35,652 nt of DNA from Saccoglossus kowalevskii (Eukaryota; Hemichordata; Enteropneusta; Harrimaniidae): NCBI RefSeq assembly GCF_000003605.2, contig NW_003142436.1, positions 1-35,652 on the forward strand. Reading direction: 5' to 3'. Numbering within the stretch: the first letter of the stretch is position 1; each line of letters starts with the position of its first letter. The notes beneath the pieces were generated by a model that worked only from the letters and a program-made list of their open reading frames with translations, had not been told where the DNA came from and made no database searches. Of this stretch, positions 22,906 through 34,709 are shown piece by piece. The position numbers and the translations under genes were made by a program.

Positions 22906-24184
22906 CTGGCTACACTAAGTACAGACTAAGATTAGAGTTAATATCGTATATTTGTTGTGTTCTGGCTACACCAAGTACAGGCAATGATTAGAGCTAATAT
23001 CATATATTTGTTGTGTTCTGGCTACACCAAGTACAGACTAAGATTAGAGCTAATATCGTATATTTGTTGTGTTCTGGCTACACCAAGTACAGGCAATGAT
23101 TAGAGCTAATATCGTATATTTGTTGTGTTCTGGCTACACCAAGTACAGGCAATGATTAGAGTTAATATCGTATATTTGTTGTGTTCTGGCTACACCAAGT
23201 ACAGGCAATGATTAGAGCTAATATCATATATTTGTTGTGTTCTGGCTACACCAAGTACAGACTAAGATTAGAGCTAATATCGTATATTTGTTGTGTTCTG
23301 GCTACACCAAGTACAGGCAAAGATTAGAGCTAATATCGTATATTTGTTGTGTTCTGGCTACACCAAGTACAGGCAATGATTAGAGCTAATATCGTATATT
23401 TGTTGTGTTCTGGCTACACCAAGTACAGGCAAAGATTAGAGCTAATATCGTATATTTGTTGTGTTCTGGCTACACCAAGTACAGGCAATGATTAGAGTTA
23501 ATATCGTATATTTGTTGTGTTCTGGCTACACCAAGTACAGGCAATGATTAGAGCTAATATCGTATATTTGTTGTGTTCTGGCTACACCAAGTACAGGCAA
23601 TGATTAGAGTTAATATCGTATATTTGTTGTGTTCTGGCTACACCAAGTACAGGCAATGATTAGAGTTAATATCGTATATTCTGGCTACACCAAGTACAGG
23701 CAAAGATTAGAGCTAATATCGTATATTTGTTGTGTTCTGGCTACACCAAGTACAGGCAAAGATTAGAGCTAATATTGTATATTTGTTGTGTTCTGGCTAC
23801 ACCAAGTACAGGCAAAGATTAGAGCTAATATCGTATATTTGTTGTGTTCTGGCTACACCAAGTACAGGCAATGATTAGAGTTAATATCGTATATTTGTTG
23901 TGTTCTGGCTACACCAAGTACAGGCAATGATTAGAGCTAATATTGTATATTTGTTGTGTTCTGGCTACACCAAGTACAGGCAATGATTAGAGCTAATATC
24001 GTATATTTGTTGTGTTCTGGCTACACCAAGTACAGGCAATGATTAGAGCTAATATCGTATATTTGTTGTGTTCTGGCTACACCAAGTACAGACTAAGATT
24101 AGAGCTAATATCGTATATTTGTTGTGTTCTGGCTACACCAAGTACAGGCAATGATTAGAGTTAATATCGTATATTTGTTGTGTT
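22906..24184. repeat. Long-range duplicated block 2, copy 2 (23 units)
   Basis: Same order as 2850-4134, but without the CATG insertion and with CTGG instead of ATGG after the short unit at 23634-23680. The insertion is present in three copies of this region and absent in the others. Confidence 0.85.
23634..23680. repeat. 47-bp short unit (9-bp deletion)
   Basis: GTATATT joins CTGG at 23680/23681. It is followed by the same C, C(TG), C, A(T33), A(TG) order as the other short units. Confidence 0.9.
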
Positions 24185-24257
24185 CTGGCTACACTAAGTA
24201 CAGGCAAAGATTAGAGCTAATATTGTATATTTGTTGTGTTCTGGCTACACCAAGTAC

Positions 24258-24345
24258 AGGCCAATGATTAGGAGCTAATATCGTATATTTGTTGTGTTCT
24301 GGCTACACCAAGTACAGACTAAGATTAGAGCTAATATGTATATTG
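24258..24345. other. Indel-rich patch, net 0 bp
   Basis: Two insertions (AGGCCAATG, TTAGGAGC) are followed within one unit by two losses (AATATGTAT without the C, and ATATTGTTG without a T). The clustering and the compensating net length suggest read error, not real change. Confidence 0.65.
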
Positions 24346-26190
24346 TTGTGTTCTGGCTACACCAAGTACAGGCAATGATTAGAGCTAATATCGTATATTT
24401 GTTGTGTTCTGGCTACACCAAGTACAGACTAAGATTAGAGCTAATATTGTATATTTGTTGTGTTCTGGCTACACCAAGTACAGGCAATGATTAGAGCTAA
24501 TATCGTATATTTGTTGTGTTCTGGCTACACCAAGTACAGGCAAAGATTAGAGCTAATATCGTATATTTGTTGTGTTCTGGCTACACCAAGTACAGACTAA
24601 GATTAGAGCTAATATTGTATATTTGTTGTGTTCTGGCTACACCAAGTACAGGCAATGATTAGAGTTAATATCGTATATTTGTTGTGTTCTGGCTACACCA
24701 AGTACAGGCAAAGATTAGAGCTAATATCGTATATTTGTTGTGTTCTGGCTACACCAAGTACAGGCAATGATTAGAGCTAATATCGTATATTTGTTGTGTT
24801 CTGGCTACACCAAGTACAGGCAATGATTAGAGCTAATATCGTATATTTGTTGTGTTCTGGCTACACCAAGTACAGACTAAGATTAGAGCTAATATCGTAT
24901 ATTTGTTGTGTTCTGGCTACACCAAGTACAGGCAATGATTAGAGTTAATATCGTATATTTGTTGTGTTCTGGCTACACCAAGTACAGGCAATGATTAGAG
25001 CTAATATCGTATATTTGTTGTGTTCTGGCTACACTAAGTACAGGCAATGATTAGAGCTAATATCGTATATTTGTTGTGTTCTGGCTACACCAAGTACAGG
25101 CAATGATTAGAGCTAATATCGTATATTTGTTGTGTTCTGGCTACACCAAGTACAGGCAATGATTAGAGCTAATATCGTATATTTGTTGTGTTCTGGCTAC
25201 ACTAAGTACAGGCAATGATTAGAGTTAATATCGTATATTTGTTGTGTTCTGGCTACACCAAGTACAGGCAATGATTAGAGTTAATATCGTATATTTGTTG
25301 TGTTCTGGCTACACCAAGTACAGGCAATGATTAGAGCTAATATCGTATATTTGTTGTGTTCTGGCTACACCAAGTACAGACTAAGATTAGAGCTAATATC
25401 GTATATTTGTTGTGTTCTGGCTACACCAAGTACAGGCAATGATTAGAGTTAATATCGTATATTTGTTGTGTTCTGGCTACACCAAGTACAGGCAAAGATT
25501 AGAGTTAATATCGTATATTTGTTGTGTTCTGGCTACACCAAGTACAGGCAAAGATTAGAGCTAATATCGTATATTTGTTGTGTTCTGGCTACACCAAGTA
25601 CAGGCAAAGATTAGAGCTAATATCGTATATTTGTTGTGTTCTGGCTACACCAAGTACAGGCAAAGATTAGAGTTAATATCGTATATTTGTTGTGTTCTGG
25701 CTACACCAAGTACAGGCAATGATTAGAGCTAATATTGTATATTTGTTGTGTTCTGGCTACACCAAGTACAGGCAATGATTAGAGTTAATATCGTATATTT
25801 GTTGTGTTCTGGCTACACCAAGTACAGGCAATGATTAGAGTTAATATCGTATATTTGTTGTGTTCTGGCTACACCAAGTACAGACTAAGATTAGAGCTAA
25901 TATCGTATATTTGTTGTGTTCTGGCTACACCAAGTACAGGCAATGATTAGAGCTAATATCGTATATTTGTTGTGTTCTGGCTACACCAAGTACAGGCAAT
26001 GATTAGAGCTAATATTGTATATTTGGCTACACCAAGTACAGACTAAGATTAGAGCTAATATTGTATATTTGTTGTGTTCTGGCTACACCAAGTACAGGCA
26101 ATGATTAGAGTTAATATCGTATATTTGTTGTGTTCTGGCTACACCAAGTACAGGCAAAGATTAGAGCTAATATCGTATATTTGTTGTGTT
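24346..26190. repeat. Ordinary satellite units with one 46-bp unit
   Basis: About thirty-three units of types A, B and C. The region near 25420-25860 is T33-rich. The only length variant is the 46-bp unit at 25977-26022. No foreign sequence is present. Confidence 0.8.
25977..26022. repeat. 46-bp short unit (10-bp deletion)
   Basis: GTATATT joins TGGCTAC, so 10 bp of the T/G-rich tail and the first C are missing. The deletion differs by one base from the 47-bp units, and the flanking order (A with TG, then B with TG) is also different, so it looks independent of them. Confidence 0.85.
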
Positions 26191-27254
26191 CTGGCTACAC
26201 CAAGTACAGGCAATGATTAGAGCTAATATCGTAAATTTGTTGTGTTCTGGCTACACCAAGTACAGGCAATGATTAGAGCTAATATCGTATATTTGTTGTG
26301 TTCTGGCTACACCAAGTACAGACTAAGATTAGAGCTAATATCGTATATTTGTTGTGTTCTGGCTACACCAAGTACAGGCAATGATTAGAGTTAATATCGT
26401 ATATTTGTTGTGTTCTGGCTACACCAAGTACAGGCAATGATTAGAGCTAATATCGTATATTTGTTGTGTTCTGGCTACACTAAGTACAGGCAATGATTAG
26501 AGCTAATATCGTATATTTGTTGTGTTCTGGCTACACCAAGTACAGGCAATGATTAGAGCTAATATCGTATATTTGTTGTGTTCTGGCTACACCAAGTACA
26601 GGCAATGATTAGAGCTAATATCGTATATTTGTTGTGTTCTGGCTACACCAAGTACAGGCAATGATTAGAGTTAATATCGTATATTTGTTGTGTTCTGGCT
26701 ACACCAAGTACAGACTAAGATTAGAGCTAATATCATATATTTGTTGTGTTCTGGCTACACCAAGTACAGGCAATGATTAGAGCTAATATCGTATATTTGT
26801 TGTGTTCTGGCTACACCAAGTACAGGCAAAGATTAGAGCTAATATCGTATATTTGTTGTGTTCTGGCTACACCAAGTACAGGCAATGATTAGAGCTAATA
26901 TCGTATATTTGTTGTGTTCTGGCTACACCAAGTACAGGCAATGATTAGAGCTAATATCGTATATTTGTTGTGTTCTGGCTACACCAAGTACAGGCTAAGA
27001 TTAGAGCTAATATCGTATATTTGTTGTGTTCTGGCTACACCAAGTACAGACTAAGATTAGAGCTAATATCGTATATTTGTTGTGTTCTGGCTACACCAAG
27101 TACAGGCAATGATTAGAGCTAATATCGTATATTTGTTGTGTTCTGGCTACACCAAGTACAGGCAATGATTAGAGCTAATATCGTATATTTGTTGTGTTCT
27201 GGCTACACCAAGTACAGGCTAAGATTAGAGCTAATATCGTATATTTGTTGTGTT
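26191..27254. repeat. Long-range duplicated block 1, right copy
   Basis: Nineteen units matching 283-1290 apart from one extra T11 unit at 26471 and a few point changes. The shared GTAAATTT marker is at 26231. The copies are 25.9 kb apart, among the widest matches in the window. Confidence 0.75.
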
Positions 27255-27366
27255 CTGGCTACACTAAGTACAGGCAATGATTAGAGCTAATATCGTATAT
27301 TTGTTGTGTTCTGTCTACACCAAGTACAGACTAAGATTAGAGTTAATATCGTATATTTGTTGTGTT

Positions 27367-27428
27367 CTGGCTACACCAAGTACCGGTACAGACTAAGATT
27401 AGAGTTAATATCGTATATTTGTTGTGTT
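27367..27428. repeat. 62-bp unit with TA-CCGG-TA insertion (event 3, copy 1)
   Basis: Six bases are added after the TA at unit positions 15-16, making the palindrome GTACCGGTAC at 27380-27389. The unit is type B with T33, whereas its partner at 31237 is type A. Confidence 0.9.
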
Positions 27429-28156
27429 CTGGCTACACCAAGTACAGGCAATGATTAGAGCTAATATCGTATATTTGTTGTGTTCTGGCTACACCAAGTA
27501 CAGGCAATGATTAGAGCTAATATCGTATATTTGTTGTGTTCTGGCTACACCAAGTACAGGCAATGATTAGAGCTAATATCGTATATTTGTTGTGTTCTGG
27601 CTACACCAAGTACAGACTAAGATTAGAGCTAATATCGTATATTTGTTGTGTTCTGGCTACACCAAGTACAGGCAATGATTAGAGTTAATATCGTATATTT
27701 GTTGTGTTCTGGCTACACTAAGTACAGGCAATGATTAGAGTTAATATCGTATATTTGTTGTGTTCTGGCTACACCAAGTACAGGCAATGATTAGAGCTAA
27801 TATCGTATATTTGTTGTGTTCTGGCTACACCAAGTACAGACTAAGATTAGAGTTAATATCGTATATTTGTTGTGTTCTGGCTACACCAAGTACAGGCAAT
27901 GATTAGAGTTAATATCGTATATTTGTTGTGTTCTGGCTACACCAAGTACAGGCAATGATTAGAGTTAATATCGTATATTTGTTGTGTTCTGGCTACACCA
28001 AGTACAGGCAATGATTAGAGCTAATATCGTATATTTGTTGTGTTCTGGCTACACCAAGTACAGGCAATGATTAGAGCTAATATCGTATATTTGTTGTGTT
28101 CTGGCTACACTAAGTACAGGCAATGATTAGAGTTAATATCGTATATTTGTTGTGTT
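27367..28156. repeat. Duplicated block 8, copy 2, with TA-CCGG-TA insertion
   Basis: The first unit carries the insertion. Then come A, A, A, B, A(T33), A(T11, T33), A, B(T33), A(T33) twice, A, A, A(T11, T33). It is 790 bp long, the same as 31237-32026, at a constant 3870-bp offset. It lacks the AATGAATAG and ATTTTTTGTG variants found in the 21.5-kb and 31.4-kb copies. Confidence 0.85.
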
Positions 28157-29612
28157 CTGGCTACACCAAGTACAGGCAATGATTAGAGTTAATATCGTAT
28201 ATTTGTTGTGTTCTGGCTACACCAAGTACAGGCAATGATTAGAGCTAATATCGTATATTTGTTGTGTTCTGGCTACACCAAGTACAGACTAAGATTAGAG
28301 CTAATATCGTATATTTGTTGTGTTCTGGCTACACCAAGTACAGGCAATGATTAGAGTTAATATCGTATATTTGTTGTGTTCTGGCTACACCAAGTACAGG
28401 CAATGATTAGAGTTAATATCGTATATTTGTTGTGTTCTGGCTACACCAAGTACAGGCAATGATTAGAGCTAATATCGTATATTTGTTGTGTTCTGGCTAC
28501 ACCAAGTACAGGCAATGATTAGAGCTAATATCGTATATTTGTTGTGTTCTGGCTACACCAAGTACAGGCAAAGATTAGAGTTAATATCGTATATTTGTTG
28601 TGTTCTGGCTACACCAAGTACAGGCAAAGATTAGAGTTAATATCGTATATTTGTTGTGTTCTGGCTACACCAAGTACAGGCAAAGATTAGAGCTAATATC
28701 GTATATTTGTTGTGTTCTGGCTACACCAAGTACAGGCAATGATTAGAGCTAATATCATATATTTGTTGTGTTCTGGCTACACCAAGTACAGACTAAGATT
28801 AGAGCTAATATCGTATATTTGTTGTGTTCTGGCTACACCAAGTACAGGCAAAGATTAGAGCTAATATCGTATATTTGTTGTGTTCTGGCTACACCAAGTA
28901 CAGGCAATGATTAGAGCTAATATCGTATATTTGTTGTGTTCTGGCTACACCAAGTACAGGCAAAGATTAGAGCTAATATCGTATATTTGTTGTGTTCTGG
29001 CTACACCAAGTACAGGCAATGATTAGAGCTAATATCGTATATTTGTTGTGTTCTGGCTACACCAAGTACAGGCAATGATTAGAGCTAATATCGTATATTT
29101 GTTGTGTTCTGGCTACACCAAGTACAGGCAATGATTAGAGCTAATATCGTATATTTGTTGTGTTCTGGCTACACCAAGTACAGGCAATGATTAGAGCTAA
29201 TATCGTATATTTGTTGTGTTCTGGCTACACCAAGTACAGACTAAGATTAGAGCTAATATCGTATATTTGTTGTGTTCTGGCTACACCAAGTACAGGCAAT
29301 GATTAGAGTTAATATCGTATATTTGTTGTGTTCTGGCTACACTAAGTACAGGCAATGATTAGAGTTAATATCGTATATTTGTTGTGTTCTGGCTACACCA
29401 AGTACAGGCAATGATTAGAGCTAATATCGTATATTTGTTGTGTTCTGGCTACACCAAGTACAGGCAAAGATTAGAGCTAATATCGTATATTTGTTGTGTT
29501 CTGGCTACACCAAGTACAGACTAAGATTAGAGCTAATATTGTATATTTGTTGTGTTCTGTCTACACCAAGTACAGGCAATGATTAGAGCTAATATCGTAT
29601 ATTTGTTGTGTT
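28157..29612. repeat. Ordinary satellite units
   Basis: Twenty-six units. The left part is rich in T33; the part after about 28690 is mostly C33. A CTGTCTAC unit lies near 29557. No foreign sequence and no length variant were seen. Confidence 0.8.
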
Positions 29613-30340
29613 CTGGCTACACCAAGTACAGGCAATGATTAGAGCTAATATCGTATATTTGTTGTGTTCTGGCTACACCAAGTACAGGCAATGATTAGAG
29701 CTAATATCGTATATTTGTTGTGTTCTGGCTACACCAAGTACAGGCAAAGATTAGAGCTAATATCGTATATTTGTTGTGTTCTGGCTACACCAAGTACAGA
29801 CTAAGATTAGAGCTAATATTGTATATTTGTTGTGTTCTGTCTACACCAAGTACAGGCAATGATTAGAGCTAATATCGTATATTTGTTGTGTTCTGTCTAC
29901 ACCAAGTACAGGCAATGATTAGAGTTAATATCGTATATTTGTTGTGTTCTGGCTACACCAAGTACAGGCAATGATTAGAGTTAATATCATATATTTGTTG
30001 TGTTCTGGCTACACCAAGTACAGACTAAGATTAGAGCTAATATCGTATATTTGTTGTGTTCTGGCTACACCAAGTACAGACTAAGATTAGAGCTAATATC
30101 GTATATTTGTTGTGTTCTGGCTACACCAAGTACAGGCAAAGATTAGAGCTAATATCGTATATTTGTTGTGTTCTGGCTACACCAAGTACAGGCAATGATT
30201 AGAGTTAATATCGTATATTTGTTGTGTTCTGGCTACACCAAGTACAGACTAAGATTAGAGCTAATATCGTATATTTGTTGTGTTCTGGCTACACCAAGTA
30301 CAGACTAAGATTAGAGCTAATATCGTATATTTGTTGTGTT
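29613..30340. repeat. Duplicated block 7, right copy
   Basis: Matches 15341-16068 over thirteen units. The paired CTGTCTAC units start at 29837 and 29893, followed by A(T33) with the CA form of the CpG at 29949. Confidence 0.87.
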
Positions 30341-31236
30341 CTGGCTACACCAAGTACAGACTAAGATTAGAGCTAATATCGTATATTTGTTGTGTTCTGG
30401 CTACACCAAGTACAGGCAATGATTAGAGCTAATATCGTATATTTGTTGTGTTCTGGCTACACCAAGTACAGGCAATGATTAGAGCTAATATTGTATATTT
30501 GTTGTGTTCTGGCTACACCAAGTACAGGCAATGATTAGAGCTAATATCATATATTTGTTGTGTTCTGGCTACACCAAGTACAGACTAAGATTAGAGCTAA
30601 TATTGTATATTTGTTGTGTTCTGGCTACACCAAGTACAGGCAATGATTAGAGCTAATATCGTATATTTGTTGTGTTCTGGCTACACCAAGTACAGGCAAA
30701 GATTAGAGCTAATATCGTATATTTGTTGTGTTCTGGCTACACCAAGTACGGTCAATGATTAGAGCTAATATCGTATATTTGTTGTGTTCTGGCTACACCA
30801 AGTACAGGCAAAGATTAGAGCTAATATCGTATATTTGTTGTGTTCTGGCTACACCAAGTACAGGCAATGATTAGAGTTAATATCGTATATTTGTTGTGTT
30901 CTGGCTACACCAAGTACAGGCAATGATTAGAGTTAATATCGTATATTTGTTGTGTTCTGGCTACACCAAGTACAGACTAAGATTAGAGCTAATATCGTAT
31001 ATTTGTTGTGTTCTGGCTACACCATGTACAGGCAAAGATTAGAGCTAATATCGTATATTTGTTGTGTTCTGGCTACACCAAGTACAGACTAAGATTAGAG
31101 CTAATATCGTATATTTGTTGTGTTCTGGCTACACCAAGTACAGACTAAGATTAGAGCTAATATCGTATATTTGTTGTGTTCTGGCTACACCAAGTACAGA
31201 CTAAGATTAGAGTTAATATCGTATATTTGTTGTGTT
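30341..31236. repeat. Ordinary satellite units
   Basis: Sixteen units, B-rich at both ends. Private changes are TACGGTCAATG near 30748 and CACCATGTAC near 31023. Nothing but satellite is present. Confidence 0.8.
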
Positions 31237-31298
31237 CTGGCTACACCAAGTACCGGTACAGGCAATGATTAGAGTTAATATCGTATATTTGTTGTGTT
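31237..31298. repeat. 62-bp unit with TA-CCGG-TA insertion (event 3, copy 2)
   Basis: The palindrome GTACCGGTAC is at 31250-31259, 3870 bp (69 units plus 6) after the first copy. Confidence 0.9.
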
Positions 31299-32026
31299 CT
31301 GGCTACACCAAGTACAGGCAATGATTAGAGCTAATATCGTATATTTGTTGTGTTCTGGCTACACCAAGTACAGGCAATGATTAGAGCTAATATCGTATAT
31401 TTGTTGTGTTCTGGCTACACCAAGTACAGGCAATGATTAGAGCTAATATCGTATATTTGTTGTGTTCTGGCTACACCAAGTACAGACTAAGATTAGAGCT
31501 AATATCGTATATTTGTTGTGTTCTGGCTACACCAAGTACAGGCAATGATTAGAGTTAATATCGTATATTTGTTGTGTTCTGGCTACACTAAGTACAGGCA
31601 ATGAATAGAGTTAATATCGTATATTTGTTGTGTTCTGGCTACACCAAGTACAGGCAATGATTAGAGCTAATATCGTATATTTGTTGTGTTCTGGCTACAC
31701 CAAGTACAGACTAAGATTAGAGTTAATATCGTATATTTTTTGTGTTCTGGCTACACCAAGTACAGGCAATGATTAGAGTTAATATCGTATATTTGTTGTG
31801 TTCTGGCTACACCAAGTACAGGCAATGATTAGAGTTAATATCGTATATTTGTTGTGTTCTGGCTACACCAAGTACAGGCAATGATTAGAGCTAATATCGT
31901 ATATTTGTTGTGTTCTGGCTACACCAAGTACAGGCAATGATTAGAGCTAATATCGTATATTTGTTGTGTTCTGGCTACACTAAGTACAGGCAATGATTAG
32001 AGTTAATATCGTATATTTGTTGTGTT
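31237..32026. repeat. Duplicated block 8, copy 3, a mosaic of the other two
   Basis: The left end has the CCGG insertion of the 27.4-kb copy (GTACCGGTAC at 31250-31259). The right part has the AATGAATAG (31598) and ATTTTTTGTG (about 31734) variants of the 21.5-kb copy. The order of units matches the 27.4-kb copy throughout and the 21.5-kb copy from 31411 on. Confidence 0.87.
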
Positions 32027-32418
32027 CTGGCTACACTAAGTACAGGCAATGATTAGAGCTAATATCGTATATTTGTTGTGTTCTGGCTACACCAAGTACA
32101 GGCAATGATTAGAGCTAATATCGTATATTTGTTGTGTTCTGGCTACACCAAGTACAGGCAATGATTAGAGCTAATATCGTATATTTGTTGTGTTCTGGCT
32201 ACACCAAGTACAGGCAATGATTAGAATTAATATCGTATATTTGTTGTGTTCTGGCTACACCAAGTACAGACTAAGATTAGAGCTAATATCGTATATTTGT
32301 TGTGTTCTGGCTACACCAAGTACAGGCAATGATTAGAGCTAATATCGTATATTTGTTGTGTTCTGGCTACACCAAGTACAGGCAAAGATTAGAGCTAATA
32401 TCGTATATTTGTTGTGTT

Positions 32419-33090
32419 CTGGCTACACCAACTACAGGCAATGATTAGAGCTAATATCGTATATTTGTTGTGTTCTGGCTACACCAAGTACAGGCAATGA
32501 TTAGAGCTAATATCGTATATTTGTTGTGTTCTGGCTACACCAAGTACAGGCTAAGATTAGAGCTAATATCGTATATTTGTTGTGTTCTGGCTACACCAAG
32601 TACAGACTAAGATTAGAGCTAATATCGTATATTTGTTGTGTTCTGGCTACACCAAGTACAGGCAATGATTAGAGCTAATATCGTATATTTGTTGTGTTCT
32701 GGCTACACCAAGTACAGGCAATGATTAGAGCTAATATCGTATATTTGTTGTGTTCTGGCTACACCAAGTACAGACTAAGATTAGAGCTAATATCGTATAT
32801 TTGTTGTGTTCTGGCTACACCAAGTACAGGCAATGATTAGAGCTAATATCGTATATTTGTTGTGTTCTGGCTACACCAAGTACAGGCAATGATTAGAGCT
32901 AATATCGTATATTTGTTGTGTTCTGGCTACACCAAGTACAGGCAATGATTAGAGCTAATATCGTATATTTGTTGTGTTCTGGCTACACCAAGTACAGGCT
33001 AAGATTAGAGCTAATATCGTATATTTGTTGTGTTCTGGCTACACCAAGTACAGGCAATGATTAGAGCTAATATCGTATATTTGTTGTGTT
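32419..33090. repeat. Duplicated block 4, right copy
   Basis: Twelve units in the same order as 8335-9006. The first unit has CCAACTACAG, a change seen once in the window. Confidence 0.6.
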
Positions 33091-33538
33091 CTGGCTACAC
33101 CAAGTACAGACTAAGATTAGAGCTAATATCGTATATTTGTTGTGTTCTGGCTACACCAAGTACAGGCAATGATTAGAGCTAATATCGTATATTTGTTGTG
33201 TTCTGGCTACACTAAGTACAGGCTAAGATTAGAGTTAATATCGTATATTTGTTGTGTTCTGGCTACACCAAGTACAGACTAAGATTAGAGCTAATATCGT
33301 ATATTTGTTGTGTTCTGGCTACACTAAGTACAGGCAATGATTAGAGCTAATATCGTATATTTGTTGTGTTCTGGCTACACCAAGTACAGGCAATGATTAG
33401 AGCTAATATCGTATATTTGTTGTGTTCTGGCTACACCAAGTACAGGCAATGATTAGAGCTAATATCGTATATTTGTTGTGTTCTGGCTACACCAAGTACA
33501 GGCAATGATTAGAATTAATATCGTATATTTGTTGTGTT

Positions 33539-33585
33539 CTGGCTACACCAAGTACAGGCAATGATTAGAGTTAATATCGTATATT
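33539..33585. repeat. 47-bp short unit, ATGG junction, different right flank
   Basis: The same deletion and ATGG junction as at 3584-3630. The next units, however, are A, A(T33), C, A, D and so on (block 5) instead of the usual C, C(TG), C. The short unit therefore sits at a breakpoint between two block families. Confidence 0.85.
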
Positions 33586-34090
33586 ATGGCTACACCAAGT
33601 ACAGGCAATGATTAGAGCTAATATCGTATATTTGTTGTGTTCTGGCTACACCAAGTACAGGCAATGATTAGAGTTAATATCGTATATTTGTTGTGTTCTG
33701 GCTACACCAAGTACAGGCAAAGATTAGAGCTAATATCGTATATTTGTTGTGTTCTGGCTACACCAAGTACAGGCAATGATTAGAGCTAATATCGTATATT
33801 TGTTGTGTTCTGGCTACACCAAGTACAGGCTAAGATTAGAGCTAATATCGTATATTTGTTGTGTTCTGGCTACACCAAGTACAGACTAAGATTAGAGCTA
33901 GTATCGTATATTTGTTGTGTTCTGGCTACACCCAAGTACAGGCAATGATTAGAGCTAATATCGTATATTTGTTGTGTTCTGGCTACACCAAGTACAGACA
34001 AAGATTAGAGTTAATATCGTATATTTGTTGTGTTCTGGCTACACCAAAGTACAGGCAATGATTAGAGCTAATATCGTATATTTGTTGTGT
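33586..34090. repeat. Block 5, partial copy (9 units)
   Basis: Order A, A(T33), C, A, D, B with GCTAGTATC (33897), A, E(T33), A. It matches the middle of 9455-10126 and 17923-18594. Two single-base insertions fall inside (see the patch at 33929-34145). Confidence 0.8.
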
Positions 34091-34145
34091 TCTGGCTTAC
34101 ACCAAGTACAGGCAATGATTAGAGCTAATATCGTATATTTGTTTG
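33929..34145. other. Indel-rich patch, net +4 bp
   Basis: Four single-base insertions lie in four successive units: ACACCCAAG, ACCAAAGTAC, GGCTTACAC and GTTTGTGTT. Each extends a run of one base, as is typical of read error. Confidence 0.7.
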
Positions 34146-34709
34146 TGTTCTGGCTACACTAAGTACAGGCAATGATTAGAGTTAATATCGTATATTTGTT
34201 GTGTTCTGGCTACACCAAGTACAGACTAAGATTAGAATTAATATCGTATATTTGTTGTGTTCTGGCTACACCAAGTACAGGCAATGATTAGAGTTAATAT
34301 CGTATATTTGTTGTGTTCTGGCTACACCAAGTACAGGCAATGATTAGAGTTAATATCGTATATTTGTTGTGTTCTGGCTACACCAAGTACAGGCAATGAT
34401 TAGAGCTAATATCGTATATTTGTTGTGTTCTGGCTACACCAAGTACAGACTAAGATTAGAGTTAATATCGTATATTTGTTGTGTTCTGGCTACACCAAGT
34501 ACAGGCAATGATTAGAGCTAATATCGTATATTTGTTGTGTTCTGGCTACACCAAGTACAGGCAATGATTAGAGCTAATATCGTATATTTGTTGTGTTCTG
34601 GCTACACCAAGTACAGGCTAAGATTAGAGTTAATATCGTATATTTGTTGTGTTCTGGCTACACCAAGTACAGGCAATGATTAGAGTTAATATCGTATATT
34701 TGTTGTGTT

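Noticed and set aside
24294-24494. Open frame of 66 codons, plus strand
   Set aside because: It spans the two losses at 24336-24345 that shift phase past the usual stops. Pure satellite translation.
30748-30758. TACGGTCAATG as a further transposon footprint
   Set aside because: The unit length is unchanged at 56 bp. It is explained by two substitutions, with no TA duplication.
33861-34162. Two overlapping open frames of 66 (33861-34061) and 62 codons (33974-34162), plus strand
   Set aside because: Both depend on the single-base insertions in the 33929-34145 patch. Not genes.
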